Part shown: piece after piece, positions 1-8,186 of the stretch
Layout: every line of letters starts with the position of its first letter
Position numbering within the stretch: position 1 is the stretch's first letter
NCBI GenBank assembly: GCA_016711205.1
Contig: JADJTM010000003.1
Coordinates: 496,001-560,000 of the forward strand
Direction: 5' to 3'
Length of the DNA: 64,000 bases
Source: Micropruina sp.
GTDB lineage: Bacteria > Actinomycetota > Actinomycetes > Propionibacteriales > Propionibacteriaceae
Translations under genes and position numbers: made by a program
The notes under the pieces: model-generated
What the model was told of the DNA's origin: nothing
Seen by the model: only the letters and a program-made list of their open reading frames with translations
The model's database searches: none

Positions 1-2
1 AC

Positions 3-935
3 CGTGCGTATGCCCGGCTCGGCGTGCTGCTCACCGATGACGACCTGGCCGGCGAGTCGATCTACAACGACCTGCTGGCCGCCGTGGCCGACGACCTGCA
101 GTCGTCCGGCATCGCGGTGGTGGACGACGGCGCCCTGGTGGTGTTCGTGCCCGGGGACGAGGCGCCGCTGATCGTCCGCAAGTCCGACGGTGGGTTCGGC
201 TACGCCGCGACCGACCTGGCCGCCGTCCGGTACCGGTTCGACGAACTGCACGCCCAGCGGCTGATCTACGTGGTCGGCTCGCCGCAGGCGCACCATTTCG
301 CCCAAGTGTTCACGGTGGCGCGGATGGCCGGCTGGGTGCCCGACGACGGGGTGCTCGAACACGTCGGCTTCGGTTCGGTGCTCGGCCCGGACGGCAAGAT
401 GTTCAAGACCCGCGACGGCAAGACCGTCACCCTCGACACCCTGCTCGACCTGGCCGAGGAGGTGGCCGCTCCCGCCATCGCGATGGCGGCGGTCAAGTAC
501 GCCGACCTGTCCACGTCGCTGCACAAGGACTACGTGTTCGACGCCGAGCGGATGACCGCGACCACCGGCAACACCGGCCCGTACCTGCAGTACGCGCACG
601 CGCGGGTGTGCGGCATTCTGCGCAAGGCCGAGGCCGAAGGCTGGCGTGCGGACGCCGTCACCGTGCTGGACGAACCTGCCGAGCAGGCCTTGGCGCTGCA
701 ACTGTCCCGGTTCGGTGAGGTGGTCGCGGAGGTATCCGAGACGCTGCAGCCGCACAAGCTGTGCACCTACCTGTACGACACCGCCACCGCCTTGAGCACG
801 TTCTACGAGCAGTGCCCGGTGCTGAAGAGCGAGGGTGAGGTGCGGACGTCCCGGCTCGCGCTCTGCGCCGCCACCCGCACGGTCCTCGCCAAGGGGCTCT
901 ACCTGCTGGGGATCGTGGCGCCCGATCGCATGTGA
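3..935 (+). CDS. argS: Arginyl-tRNA synthetase, C-terminal part (5' end outside window)
   Basis: Class I aminoacyl-tRNA synthetase that charges tRNA-Arg in the cytoplasm. The frame is already open at base 3, so about 310 C-terminal residues are visible and the HIGH-containing N-terminus lies upstream of the window. Seen: the end of the Rossmann catalytic domain (VVGSPQAHHFAQVF), a KMSKS-equivalent loop (GKMFKTRDGK), the TGNTGPYLQYAHAR segment that leads into the DALR anticodon-binding domain, and the family ending GLYLLGIVAPDRM. The gene stops with TGA at 933-935. The GTG at 24 is internal and should not be taken as a start. The identification is secure; the only limitation is the missing 5' end. 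Confidence 0.95.
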   Translation, partial: RAYARLGVLLTDDDLAGESIYNDLLAAVADDLQSSGIAVVDDGALVVFVPGDEAPLIVRKSDGGFGYAATDLAAVRYRFDELHAQRLIYVVGSPQAHHFAQVFTVARMAGWVPDDGVLEHVGFGSVLGPDGKMFKTRDGKTVTLDTLLDLAEEVAAPAIAMAAVKYADLSTSLHKDYVFDAERMTATTGNTGPYLQYAHARVCGILRKAEAEGWRADAVTVLDEPAEQALALQLSRFGEVVAEVSETLQPHKLCTYLYDTATALSTFYEQCPVLKSEGEVRTSRLALCAATRTVLAKGLYLLGIVAPDRM

Positions 936-989
936 GGACTGTCTCTCATCTCGCCCGGGTGCTCTCGTCCATGGTTGTTCCCCGGCGCT

Positions 990-1145
990 CGGGGAGCCGC
1001 TGATCGGCACCGAGGTGGGCTACACGCTGCGGGTGACCAACGAGGGCTGGACGTGCACTCCGTCGGCCAGCCGGTCACCTGCCAGTACCCGGCCCCGATG
1101 CCGGCCGGTCAGATCATCGCCCCGGCTGCATGGGTCGCCGAGTGG
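990..1145 (+). pseudogene. Possible remnant of a DUF11/CARDB-like repeat protein
   Basis: Between argS and the sugar kinase, one frame reads IGTEVGYTLRVTNEG, like the opening strands of a DUF11-type beta-sandwich (YTLTVTNTG). Around base 1048 the match moves to the neighbouring frame, which reads HSVGQPVTCQYPAPMPAGQI and resembles the later VTCT...LPAG strands of the same fold. No start, stop or complete domain can be drawn, so this is read as a decayed fragment with a frameshift. The assignment rests on pattern recognition of a low-complexity fold and could be chance. Confidence 0.3.
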
Positions 1146-1151
1146 ATCCGG

Positions 1152-2642
1152 TCAACCGATCGACAGGGGGTACAGCTCCTCGAACCGCGCCCGGAGGGTC
1201 GCGTAGTGATCGGCGAACGCGGCGCGCGGTTCGTACGTCGCGGTCACCGGTGGGACGGCACGCTCGACGCCGGGTGCCACCGTGTCGAGGGCGATCAGGG
1301 CGGTGCCCACCAGCGTCGACCGCTTCAGCTCGACGTGCTCGACCGGAACGCCCAGCGCATCCGCCAACACCTGCAGGAACGCCGGGTACGACGCGGTGAC
1401 GCTGCCGGAGGCGACGACCCGAGAGACGTCCGGCGCCACCTCGCGCAACTGCTCGACCACCCGCAGGTAGCCGATCGCCAGGCCCTCGGCGGCCCCTCGC
1501 ACCAGGTCGCCCGGCGTGTGGGCCGCGGTGACGCCGGCCATCACGAGCCGCGCCCGGGCGGCCCAGCCGGTGCTGCGTTCGCCGGTCAGGAACGGCACCA
1601 CGGCCGGCGTTCCCGGGCTGGGATCGCGCCGGAGCACTTCGTCCTGCTCGTCGGCGGCCAGGCCTGCCGCGATGCCGCCGGCCAGCCAGCCGAACAGCCG
1701 TCCGACGTCGGTGAGCGCCCCACCCAGCAGGCTTCGGGAGGAATCGATCCGATAGCACCACAGCCCGCTCGGCAGCTGCTCGGGCTGGCCCGGCACCACC
1801 AGCCGCACCGCTCCGGAGGTGGCCGCCCCCAGTCCCATGACGGACGCGTCCCGTGCCCCGGTGCCCAGGTTGTTGCCCAGGCCGTCGCCGATGCTGGGGA
1901 ACCAGTCGGCATCGGCCAGCGCCGGCCAGCGGTCGACGGCGTGCGGCCCGGGTGGCGGCAGGGGCACACCCGGATCCTGGACGGGCGACAGTCGCGCCGC
2001 GTGGATGCCTGCCGCGGCCAGCAACTCGACGTCCCAGTCGCCGGTGTGCCGGTTGAGCAGGCCCGACCAGGCCGCCGCCGGGGTGCCGGCGGCGGTGTGT
2101 CCGAGCAGTCGCAGCTGGACGTATTCGCCCAGCGACACGAACCGCGCAGCGGCGGCGAACACTTCCGGACGGGTGCGGGCCAGCCAGCGCAGGCGCGGCG
2201 CCAGATAGCTGGTGTGAATCCGGGTGCCGGTGCGCTGCTGCACCTGCGCCTCGTCCAGCTCCCGGCGCAGCTCTTCCGCCTCGGCGGCGCAGCGTCCGTC
2301 GGCGTAGGTGTAGCAGGGGGTCAGCGCCCGGTGGTCGGCGTCGATGGCGACCAGCGAGGAGGCGAAGGTGTCGAGCGCGACGCCGCGGATGCGTCCGGTC
2401 AGCGCGGGGTCGGCGCTCAGCTCGTCCAGCAGCCCGGCGATCTCCTCGGCGATCTGGTCGGCGTCGATCTCGGACGTGCCGTCGTCGGCAACGATGAAGC
2501 TGTGCGGCACTTTGACCCGGCCGCGGATCGGACGGCCGGCGCTGTCGAAGAGCGCCGCCCGCGAGGCGGTCGAGCCGACGTCGATGGCGAGGACCAGGGG
2601 ATCGCGGGCTTCGGCGAGGGTGATCTGGAATTGACTGCTCAT
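1152..2642 (-). CDS. FGGY-family carbohydrate kinase
   Basis: ATP-dependent sugar kinase of the FGGY superfamily (xylulokinase, gluconokinase and glycerol kinase relatives), 496 residues, a normal length. Seen: the N-terminal phosphate-1 motif (LAIDVGSTASRAALFD), a second actin-like domain beginning near DGLGNNLGTGARDASVMGLG, and an ATP-binding adenosine loop late in the protein (VVASGSVTASYPAFLQVLAD). An ATG at 2642 starts MSSQFQIT; the frame can be extended upstream but that stretch is arginine/proline-rich and unlike the family. The gene stands alone, so context does not show the substrate. FGGY kinases often cannot be assigned a substrate without structure or a transporter neighbour; gluconate or a pentulose are possibilities only. 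Confidence 0.85.
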   Translation of the reverse strand: MSSQFQITLAEARDPLVLAIDVGSTASRAALFDSAGRPIRGRVKVPHSFIVADDGTSEIDADQIAEEIAGLLDELSADPALTGRIRGVALDTFASSLVAIDADHRALTPCYTYADGRCAAEAEELRRELDEAQVQQRTGTRIHTSYLAPRLRWLARTRPEVFAAAARFVSLGEYVQLRLLGHTAAGTPAAAWSGLLNRHTGDWDVELLAAAGIHAARLSPVQDPGVPLPPPGPHAVDRWPALADADWFPSIGDGLGNNLGTGARDASVMGLGAATSGAVRLVVPGQPEQLPSGLWCYRIDSSRSLLGGALTDVGRLFGWLAGGIAAGLAADEQDEVLRRDPSPGTPAVVPFLTGERSTGWAARARLVMAGVTAAHTPGDLVRGAAEGLAIGYLRVVEQLREVAPDVSRVVASGSVTASYPAFLQVLADALGVPVEHVELKRSTLVGTALIALDTVAPGVERAVPPVTATYEPRAAFADHYATLRARFEELYPLSIG

Positions 2643-2915
2643 TTCCAGCGAGCGTAACGGTGCCGGGTGATGCGGAACAGACGTTGACGCGGACGGCTGC
2701 CCTGGCGACCCCGGCCGGTGCCGCTCGGGAGGCATCGGTGGGTCAGGCTCAGCAGGTCGGACTTCCGGGTCAAGTGGGTCAAGGCGGGCTCACCAGGTCC
2801 GGCACCATCGTGGTCGGAACGGGGGTGCCATCGGTATGAGGTCACCTGGGCGAGGCAGGACGCTTGGACGGCTGCGTCGGCCGGGCTGCTGCTCGTGGAC
2901 CGTTACGCTGACCCG

Positions 2916-3377
2916 ATGACCACCAAGTACTCGGCTGAGTTGCTCGTACCCGCCGAGCCCGCCGCCGTCTGGGACGTGCTTACAGACCCGGCCCGGCATC
3001 CGTCGATCGATGCCTCCGAATCGGTCGTCGGGCCGGTGACCGCCGGCCGGATCGCGACGGTCGGGCAGGTCTTCACGATGCGCATGCAGTACGACGACGG
3101 CAGCACCGTCACCCGTTATCAGACCGACAACCACGTGGTGATCTGCGAAACCGGTCAAGCGATCGCCTGGGCCACCGCCGTGGTCGGTGAGCCGCCGCTG
3201 GGCTGGACCTGGCGCTACGACCTGACGCCCACGATCGACGGCACGCTGGTGCGGCTCACCTACGACTGGACGGACGCTCCGCAGGCGAACGTCGAGGCCT
3301 ACGAGGTGCCGAACACCGACGCGGCGGGCCTGCTGGCCTCACTGGAGCGGCTTCGGACCGTGGTCGCCGAACCCTGA
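2916..3377 (+). CDS. SRPBCC (START-like) family protein
   Basis: A 153-residue protein of the SRPBCC/polyketide cyclase-dehydrase superfamily, a helix-grip fold that holds a hydrophobic ligand. Seen: the N-terminal strand and helix typical of the family (ELLVPAEPAAVWDVLTDPARHP), then alternating strands including WTWRYDLTP and LVRLTYDWTDAP, and a C-terminal helix (LLASLERLRTVVAEP). The ATG at 2916 is chosen because it begins exactly at the conserved fold; longer in-frame starts add arginine-rich sequence. It is monocistronic and convergent with the ALDH operon. The ligand and role are unknown; many actinobacterial genomes carry several such proteins. Confidence 0.8.
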   Translation: MTTKYSAELLVPAEPAAVWDVLTDPARHPSIDASESVVGPVTAGRIATVGQVFTMRMQYDDGSTVTRYQTDNHVVICETGQAIAWATAVVGEPPLGWTWRYDLTPTIDGTLVRLTYDWTDAPQANVEAYEVPNTDAAGLLASLERLRTVVAEP

Positions 3378-3431
3378 TCGGGTGCGGCGGTGGCGCTTGA
3401 GCCCGCTTCGACGGACGGGTACAAGAGCGGG

Positions 3432-3463
3432 TGGGTTTGCTCCAGCAGTCGGTGCCAAACCCA
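3432..3463. terminator. Hairpin between convergent genes
   Basis: TGGGTTTG (3432-3439) pairs with CAAACCCA (3456-3463) across a 16-base loop. It lies between the SRPBCC gene and the convergent ALDH gene, where a bidirectional terminator would be expected. There is no clear T-tract on either side, so this is only a plausible terminator. Confidence 0.3.
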
Positions 3464-3554
3464 TCCGATAGGAAAACGATGGTCACGTTGCTGGCCGAGA
3501 AAGACTCCAGGGGTATCGCCAAGCGCAACCGACTCAAACTACGTTGGTCACCGC

Positions 3555-4406
3555 TCACAGCCCCATCGGGTGCCAGACGGTCTTGGTCTCCAGAAACGTC
3601 GTCATGCGGTCGAGGGCCGGGCTCGCGGCCAGGTCTTCCACCCCGGCCCGTCGGATGCGCTTCAGGTTGTCCGCGGCCGCCACCTCCAGGTCGCGAGCCA
3701 GGTCGGCGTCGTCGACTCCGGTCAGGTCGAGCCCGTTGACGTCCATGTGCGAGGCCAGCCACGGCGCGATCTCGGCGGCGTCGCCGGTCAGGATGTTGAC
3801 CACCCCGCCGGGCACGTCCGAGGTGGCCAGCACCTCGGCGAAGGCGATCGCGACCAGCGGGGCCGGCTGCGACGCGATCACCACGCAGGTGTTGCCGACC
3901 GCGATCAGCGGCGCCACCACCGACACCAGCCCGAGCAGGGGGGAGGCGGGCGCGACCACCGCGACGACCCCGGCCGGCTCAGGTGCTGAGTGGTTGAAGT
4001 AGGGTCCGGCTACGGGATTCGCCGAGCCGTGCACCTGGGCGATCTTGTCGGTCCAGCCCGCGTACCAGACCAACCGGTCAACGGCGGCATCCACCTCGAC
4101 GCCGGCCTGGGCGGCAGCTGAACCGGCCCCAACCAGCTCGGCCTCGAACTGGGCCCGCCGCGACTCCAGCACCTCGGCGACGCGGTAGACCACCTGGCCG
4201 CGGTTGTAGGCGGTGCGGCCCGACCAGCCGCCGAACGCCTTGCGGGCGGCACCCACCGCGTCGCGGGCGTCCTTTCGGGAGGCCTTGGACGCGTTGGCGG
4301 TCGTGCCGTCCGCGGTCTCGACCAGGTACGTGCGGCCCGACTCCGAGCGCGGGAACGCGCCGCCGATGTACAGCTTGTAGGTCTTGCGGACGTCGGTGCG
4401 GCTCAC
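3555..4406 (-). CDS. Truncated aldehyde dehydrogenase paralogue
   Basis: A 283-residue member of the ALDH superfamily, against about 475 residues for a full enzyme. Seen: an ALDH-type N-terminus (YKLYIGGAFPRSESGRTY) and the NAD-binding half (VVAPASPLLGLVSVVAPLIA, VNILTGDAAEIAPWLASH). The chain ends at TVWHPMGL, before the position of the catalytic cysteine and the second half of the catalytic domain. The usual ExGGK glutamate motif is also missing. The GTG start overlaps the stop of the upstream full-length ALDH by four bases (GTGA), indicating translational coupling. No frameshift is visible, so the short form looks intentional. It may be a regulatory or heteromeric partner of the full-length enzyme; catalytic activity by itself is unlikely. 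Confidence 0.8.
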   Translation of the reverse strand: MSRTDVRKTYKLYIGGAFPRSESGRTYLVETADGTTANASKASRKDARDAVGAARKAFGGWSGRTAYNRGQVVYRVAEVLESRRAQFEAELVGAGSAAAQAGVEVDAAVDRLVWYAGWTDKIAQVHGSANPVAGPYFNHSAPEPAGVVAVVAPASPLLGLVSVVAPLIAVGNTCVVIASQPAPLVAIAFAEVLATSDVPGGVVNILTGDAAEIAPWLASHMDVNGLDLTGVDDADLARDLEVAAADNLKRIRRAGVEDLAASPALDRMTTFLETKTVWHPMGL

Positions 4407-5830
4407 TGCAGGTACCCTTCCAGCCCGTGCCGGCCGCCTTCGCGGCCGTAGCCCGACTCTTTGTAGCCGCCGAACGGGCTGGCCGGGTCGAACCGGTTGA
4501 ACGTGTTGCTCCACACCACGCCGGCGCGCAGTTGCGAGGCCATCCACAGGATGCGGGAGCCCTTTTCGGTCCATACCCCGGCCGACAGGCCGAACGGGGT
4601 GTTGTTCGCCTTCTCGACGGCTTCCTTCGGGGTGCGGAAGGTGAGCACCGACAGCACCGGCCCGAAGATCTCTTCGCGAGCGATTCGGTGGGCTTGCGAC
4701 ACCCCGGTGAAGATCGTCGGCGCGAACCAGAAGCCGCGCTCGGGCAGCTCGCAGGCGGGCGACCATCGGCCGGCGCCCTCGGCCTCGCCGATGTCGGACA
4801 AGGCGCGGATCTTGGCCAACTGCTCGGCGGAGTTGATCGCGCCGATGTCGGTGTTCTTGTCGAGCGGATCGCCGACCCGCAGGGTGCTCATGCGAGCCTT
4901 CAGCTTGGCCAGCACCTCGTCGGCCACCGACTCCTGCACCAGCAGCCGCGAGCCGGCGCAACAGACGTGGCCCTGGTTGAAGAAGATGCCGTTGACGACG
5001 CCCTCGACGGCCTGGTCGAGCGGGGCGTCGTCGAACACGATGTTGGCCGCCTTGCCGCCCAGTTCGAGGGTGACCTTCTTGGCCGACCCGGCCACCTCGC
5101 GGGCGATCGCCTTGCCCACCTCGGTCGAGCCGGTGAAAGCGACCTTGTCGACTCCCTCGTGGGCCACGAGTGCGCGTCCGGTCGCCCCGGCGCCGGTGAC
5201 GATGTTCACCACGCCGGGCGGCAGGTCGGCCTGCTGGCAGATCTCGGCGAACAGCAGCGCGGTCAGCGGCGTGGTCTCGGCGGGTTTCAGCACCACGGTG
5301 TTGCCGCAGGCGAGCGCCGGGGCGATCTTCCAGGCCAGCATCAGCAGGGGAAAGTTCCACGGAATCACCTGGCCGGCCACGCCCAGCGGTTTGGGGTTGG
5401 GCCCGAAACCCGCGTGGTCAAGCTTGTCTGCCCAGCCGGCGTAGTAGAAGAAGTGCGCCGCCACCGTGGGCACGTCGACGTCGCGCGACTCTCTGATCGG
5501 CTTGCCGTTGTCGATCGACTCGAGCACCGCCAGTTCGCGCGAGCGTTCGGCGATGATGCGTGCAATGCGAAACAGGAACTTGCCGCGCTCGGCGCCGCTG
5601 ATGCGCGACCAACTGCGAAACGCCTTGCGGGCGGCGTGGACGGCCAGGTCGACGTCGGCCTCGGTGGCTTCGCTGATCTCGGCCAGCACCTCTTCGGTGG
5701 CCGGGTTGATGGTCTTGAACCCCTCGCCGTGGCCGTCGACGAACTCGCCGTCGACGAACAGCCCGTAGCTGGGCAAGATGTTGACGATCGCGCGCGACTC
5801 GGGCGCCGGGGCGTACTCGAAAGTGGTCAT
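4403..5830 (-). CDS. NAD(P)-dependent aldehyde dehydrogenase
   Basis: Full-length ALDH (475 residues) that oxidises an aldehyde to the acid with NAD(P)+. Seen: the Rossmann region (VAGQVIPWNFPLLMLAWKIAPAL, GGA-like VNIVTGAGATGRALVAHEG, FTGSTEVGKAIA), the general-base glutamate motif LELGGKAANIVFDD, the catalytic cysteine region NQGHVCCAGSRLLV, and the C-terminal bridging segment PFGGYKESGYGREGG. It lies 18 bases downstream of deoC and overlaps the truncated ALDH by four bases, so the three genes form an operon. DeoC releases acetaldehyde, and an ALDH directly downstream suggests oxidation of that acetaldehyde; the substrate is inferred from context. Confidence 0.9.
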   Translation of the reverse strand: MTTFEYAPAPESRAIVNILPSYGLFVDGEFVDGHGEGFKTINPATEEVLAEISEATEADVDLAVHAARKAFRSWSRISGAERGKFLFRIARIIAERSRELAVLESIDNGKPIRESRDVDVPTVAAHFFYYAGWADKLDHAGFGPNPKPLGVAGQVIPWNFPLLMLAWKIAPALACGNTVVLKPAETTPLTALLFAEICQQADLPPGVVNIVTGAGATGRALVAHEGVDKVAFTGSTEVGKAIAREVAGSAKKVTLELGGKAANIVFDDAPLDQAVEGVVNGIFFNQGHVCCAGSRLLVQESVADEVLAKLKARMSTLRVGDPLDKNTDIGAINSAEQLAKIRALSDIGEAEGAGRWSPACELPERGFWFAPTIFTGVSQAHRIAREEIFGPVLSVLTFRTPKEAVEKANNTPFGLSAGVWTEKGSRILWMASQLRAGVVWSNTFNRFDPASPFGGYKESGYGREGGRHGLEGYLQ

Positions 5831-5848
5831 CTGATCAGTTCCCCTGGC

Positions 5849-6799
5849 TCAGTCGAGGGTGAAGTAGTCGGCGCCGGAGTACCGTCCGGTGGCCATCTTG
5901 GTGCGCTGCATCAACAGGTCGTTGAGCAGGCTGGACGCACCGAACCGGAACCAGTCCGGGGTCAGCCAGTCGGGTCCGGCGGTCTCGTTGACCATGACCA
6001 GGTACGTGATCGCGTCCTTGGACGAGCGGATGCCGCCGGCCGGCTTGACGCCGACCTGGCGTCCGGTGGCGGCGCGGAAGTCGCGGACGGCCTCGACCAT
6101 CACCATGGTCACCGGCAGGGTGGCGGCCGGCTGGATCTTGCCGGTCGAGGTCTTGATGAAGTGCGCGCCGGCCAGCATCGCCAGCCAGGACGCCCGGCGC
6201 ACGTTGTCGTAGGTCTGCAGCTCGCCGGTCTCGAAGATCACCTTGAGGTGGACGGCGCCGCAGGCCTGCTTGACCGCGACGATGTCGTCGAACACCTGCA
6301 GGTAGCGTCCGGCCAGAAAGGCGCCCCGGTCGATCACCATGTCGATCTCGTCGGCGCCGGCGGATGCGGCCTCGGCAGTGTCTTCGAGGCGGACGGTGCG
6401 CGAGGCACGTCCGCTCGGAAACGCCGTGGCAACGGAGGCGACGTGCACGGGGGAGCCCTGCAGGGCCTGCTTGGCGATGCCCACCATGTCGCCGTAGACG
6501 CACACGGCGGCGGTGTGTGGGCATGACGGGTCGGCCGGGTCGGGACGCATCGCCTTGCTGCACAGGGCGCGCACCTTGCCGGGGGTGTCCATGCCTTCGA
6601 GCGTGGTCAGGTCGACCATCGAGATCGCCAGGTCGAGCGCCCATTTCTTGCTGCTGGTCTTGATCGAGCGGCTGCCGAGACCAGCCGCGCGCTGGTCGGC
6701 GCCGACCTGATCGACGCCCGGCAGGCCGTGCAGAAAGCGGCGCAGCGTGGCGTCCGAGGCCGTCACGTCGGCCAGCGTTGACTGCGTTGTCGTGCTCAC
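5849..6799 (-). CDS. deoC: Deoxyribose-phosphate aldolase
   Basis: Class I aldolase that cleaves 2-deoxyribose-5-phosphate into glyceraldehyde-3-phosphate and acetaldehyde in deoxynucleoside catabolism. Seen in a 316-residue chain: the aspartate motif EIDMVIDRG (D153), the KVIFETGEL strand, the Schiff-base lysine in FIKTSTGK (K216), and the second active-site lysine in VGVKPAGGI. The GTG at 6799 gives a start at VSTTTQST; the in-frame extension upstream is arginine-rich and not family-like. It is the first gene of a deoC-ALDH-ALDH operon. The N-terminal extension relative to the roughly 220 to 250-residue E. coli-type enzyme is typical of longer actinobacterial and eukaryotic-like DeoC proteins. 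Confidence 0.93.
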   Translation of the reverse strand: MSTTTQSTLADVTASDATLRRFLHGLPGVDQVGADQRAAGLGSRSIKTSSKKWALDLAISMVDLTTLEGMDTPGKVRALCSKAMRPDPADPSCPHTAAVCVYGDMVGIAKQALQGSPVHVASVATAFPSGRASRTVRLEDTAEAASAGADEIDMVIDRGAFLAGRYLQVFDDIVAVKQACGAVHLKVIFETGELQTYDNVRRASWLAMLAGAHFIKTSTGKIQPAATLPVTMVMVEAVRDFRAATGRQVGVKPAGGIRSSKDAITYLVMVNETAGPDWLTPDWFRFGASSLLNDLLMQRTKMATGRYSGADYFTLD

Positions 6800-6856
6800 C
6801 GGGTCAGCATAGTGAGCGCCCCAGATCCGCCGGCACCGCAGTCTCGACCCTCTCGT

Positions 6857-6980
6857 CATCCCGGCGAACGCCGGGATCTGCGCTGGTCATCGCGACCGTC
6901 CCCCATCATCCCGGCGAACGCCGGGATCTGCGCTCGTCATCGCGACCGTCCCCCGTCATCCCGGCGAACGCCGGGATCTC
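6857..6980. repeat. Three 50-bp-spaced extragenic palindromes
   Basis: The perfect palindrome ATCCCGGCGAACGCCGGGAT occurs at 6858-6877, 6908-6927 and 6958-6977. Each is embedded in an almost identical 50-bp unit, the third truncated. This is the layout of a REP-like extragenic palindrome amplified in tandem. The units lie just upstream of the deoC start, so they sit in or near the operon leader. Related palindromes with different central bases occur at 9196-9266 and, degenerate, near 7101-7125. Confidence 0.85.
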
Positions 6981-7006
6981 CCCACCAAGCACCCGCCTGG
7001 CGGTAG

Positions 7007-7023
7007 TTGGGAACCGTTCCCAA
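7007..7023. promoter_or_regulatory. 17-bp palindrome upstream of deoC operon
   Basis: TTGGGAACCGTTCCCAA is a perfect inverted repeat (8-bp arms, one central base), about 210 bases upstream of the deoC start and outside the REP units. Its size and symmetry suit a dimeric repressor such as a LacI- or DeoR-type protein. No regulator gene is adjacent, so the function is a guess. Confidence 0.3.
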
Positions 7024-7120
7024 ACATCCGTCGGCCGTCGCGCTTCAGAGGACCGCTGAGACCACCGCTCGACACTCAGGATTTCTGCTGGTCGAGTCAG
7101 GAGATCCCGGCGTTCGCCGC

Positions 7121-7240
7121 GATGACGTGAAGGCGATCGGGATGACGTCAGGGCGATCGGGATGACGTGAGGGCGATCGGGGTGACGTGAGGGCGATCGG
7201 GATGACGTGAAGGCGATCGGGATGACGTGAAGGCGGTCAG
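7121..7240. repeat. Six-copy 20-bp tandem repeat
   Basis: Six units of GATGACGTGAAGGCGATCGG or one- to three-base variants run without gaps from 7121 to 7240 (starts at 7121, 7141, 7161, 7181, 7201 and 7221). The last unit overlaps the ppgK stop codon at 7237-7239. The first unit directly follows a degenerate REP palindrome (GAGATCCCGGCGTTCGCCGC), whose outer edge in this genome is GATGACG, so the array probably arose by slippage at the edge of a REP element. Confidence 0.92.
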
Positions 7241-7998
7241 TGGCCGCTCTCGTCGACCGCCAGCACCGCGGCGCCGATGATGCCGGCGCGGTTCTGCAGT
7301 TCGGCGGGCACGATGGGGGTGCGCAGTTTCAGCTTGGGCAAGAACTTGTCTGCCTTCTTGCTCACGCCGCCGCCGACCACCAGCAGGTCGGGCGAGAACA
7401 GGAACTCCACGGTCTCGTAGTAGCGCTGCAACCGGGGCACGTACTCGTCCCAGCTCAGCCCCTCTTTGGTGCGAATGCTGGCGGCCGCCCGCTTCTCGGC
7501 GTCGTAGCCGTCGATCTCGAGATGACCGAGTTCTGAGTTGGGCACCAGCACCCCGCGGTAGATGATCGCCGACCCGATGCCGGTGCCCAGCGTGGTGACG
7601 ATCACCAGCCCGGGGTTGCCGCGGGCCGCGCCGAACTTCACCTCGGCCACGCCGGCGGCGTCGGCGTCGTTGACCAGAACCACGTCGCGGCCGAGCGCGT
7701 CGGCGAAGATCTGCTGCGCGGGGCAGTTCACCCACGACGGGTGAATGTTCGCCGCCGACAACGTCACCCCGTGCTGCACGATCGCCGGAATGGTCAGCCC
7801 GATGGGGCCGTCGCCGAGTTCGTCGGCGAAGTTGGTCACGATCTCGCCGACCACTGCGGCCACATTGGCCGGAGTCGACTCCTGCGGTGTCTCGATGCGC
7901 AGGCGATCAGAGGCGAAGTCGCCCGCGTCGAGGTCGACCAGGGCGCCTTTGATGCCTGATCCGCCGATGTCGATGCCGAGCGCGACGTTGCGTGTCAT
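7237..7998 (-). CDS. ppgK: Polyphosphate glucokinase
   Basis: ROK-family kinase that phosphorylates glucose with inorganic polyphosphate (and usually ATP), a hallmark enzyme of Actinobacteria. Seen in 253 residues: the N-terminal phosphate motif LGIDIGGSGIKGALVD, the sugar-binding strand VVLVNDADAAGVAEVKFG, the second phosphate loop VTTLGTGIGSAI, the glutamate-histidine ELGHLEIDG pair, and a C-terminal VVGGGVSKKADKFLPKL segment that fits the PpgK subgroup better than ATP-only ROK glucokinases. The ATG at 7998 is chosen because it is followed at once by the phosphate motif. The stop abuts the 20-bp tandem repeat array. It has no operon partner. Confidence 0.92.
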   Translation of the reverse strand: MTRNVALGIDIGGSGIKGALVDLDAGDFASDRLRIETPQESTPANVAAVVGEIVTNFADELGDGPIGLTIPAIVQHGVTLSAANIHPSWVNCPAQQIFADALGRDVVLVNDADAAGVAEVKFGAARGNPGLVIVTTLGTGIGSAIIYRGVLVPNSELGHLEIDGYDAEKRAAASIRTKEGLSWDEYVPRLQRYYETVEFLFSPDLLVVGGGVSKKADKFLPKLKLRTPIVPAELQNRAGIIGAAVLAVDESGH

Positions 7999-8186
7999 GG
8001 CGCACACATTAGTGGCCCGTCGCCCCGTGGCGCTCGTGTTGGCCTGCGTCACGGACGGCTGCTTCGCCCGGCTCCTGTGACTCAGCGGCCGTTGACGTGG
8101 CACGCTGCGGGCAGGAACTGCGCAGAGGTTCAGGCTCACCGGTGTTGCGAGTGGCGGGCGGCCGTGGCTGCCGACAGACTGGGGGC

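Noticed and set aside
975..2657. Long open frame on the plus strand opposite the sugar kinase
   Set aside because: It is antisense to a clear FGGY kinase; its product is rich in Arg, Gly and Gln without domains, a usual artefact of high-GC DNA.
4427..6526. About 700-codon open frame on the plus strand opposite ALDH and deoC
   Set aside because: Entirely antisense to two conserved enzymes; composition is GC-artefact-like and no family motif is present.
6857..6980. CRISPR-like spacing of palindromes (50 bp)
   Set aside because: The sequence between palindromes is also repeated, so there are no unique spacers.
7121..7240. CRISPR array
   Set aside because: Units are contiguous 20-mers without spacers and no cas genes are near; it is a simple tandem repeat.
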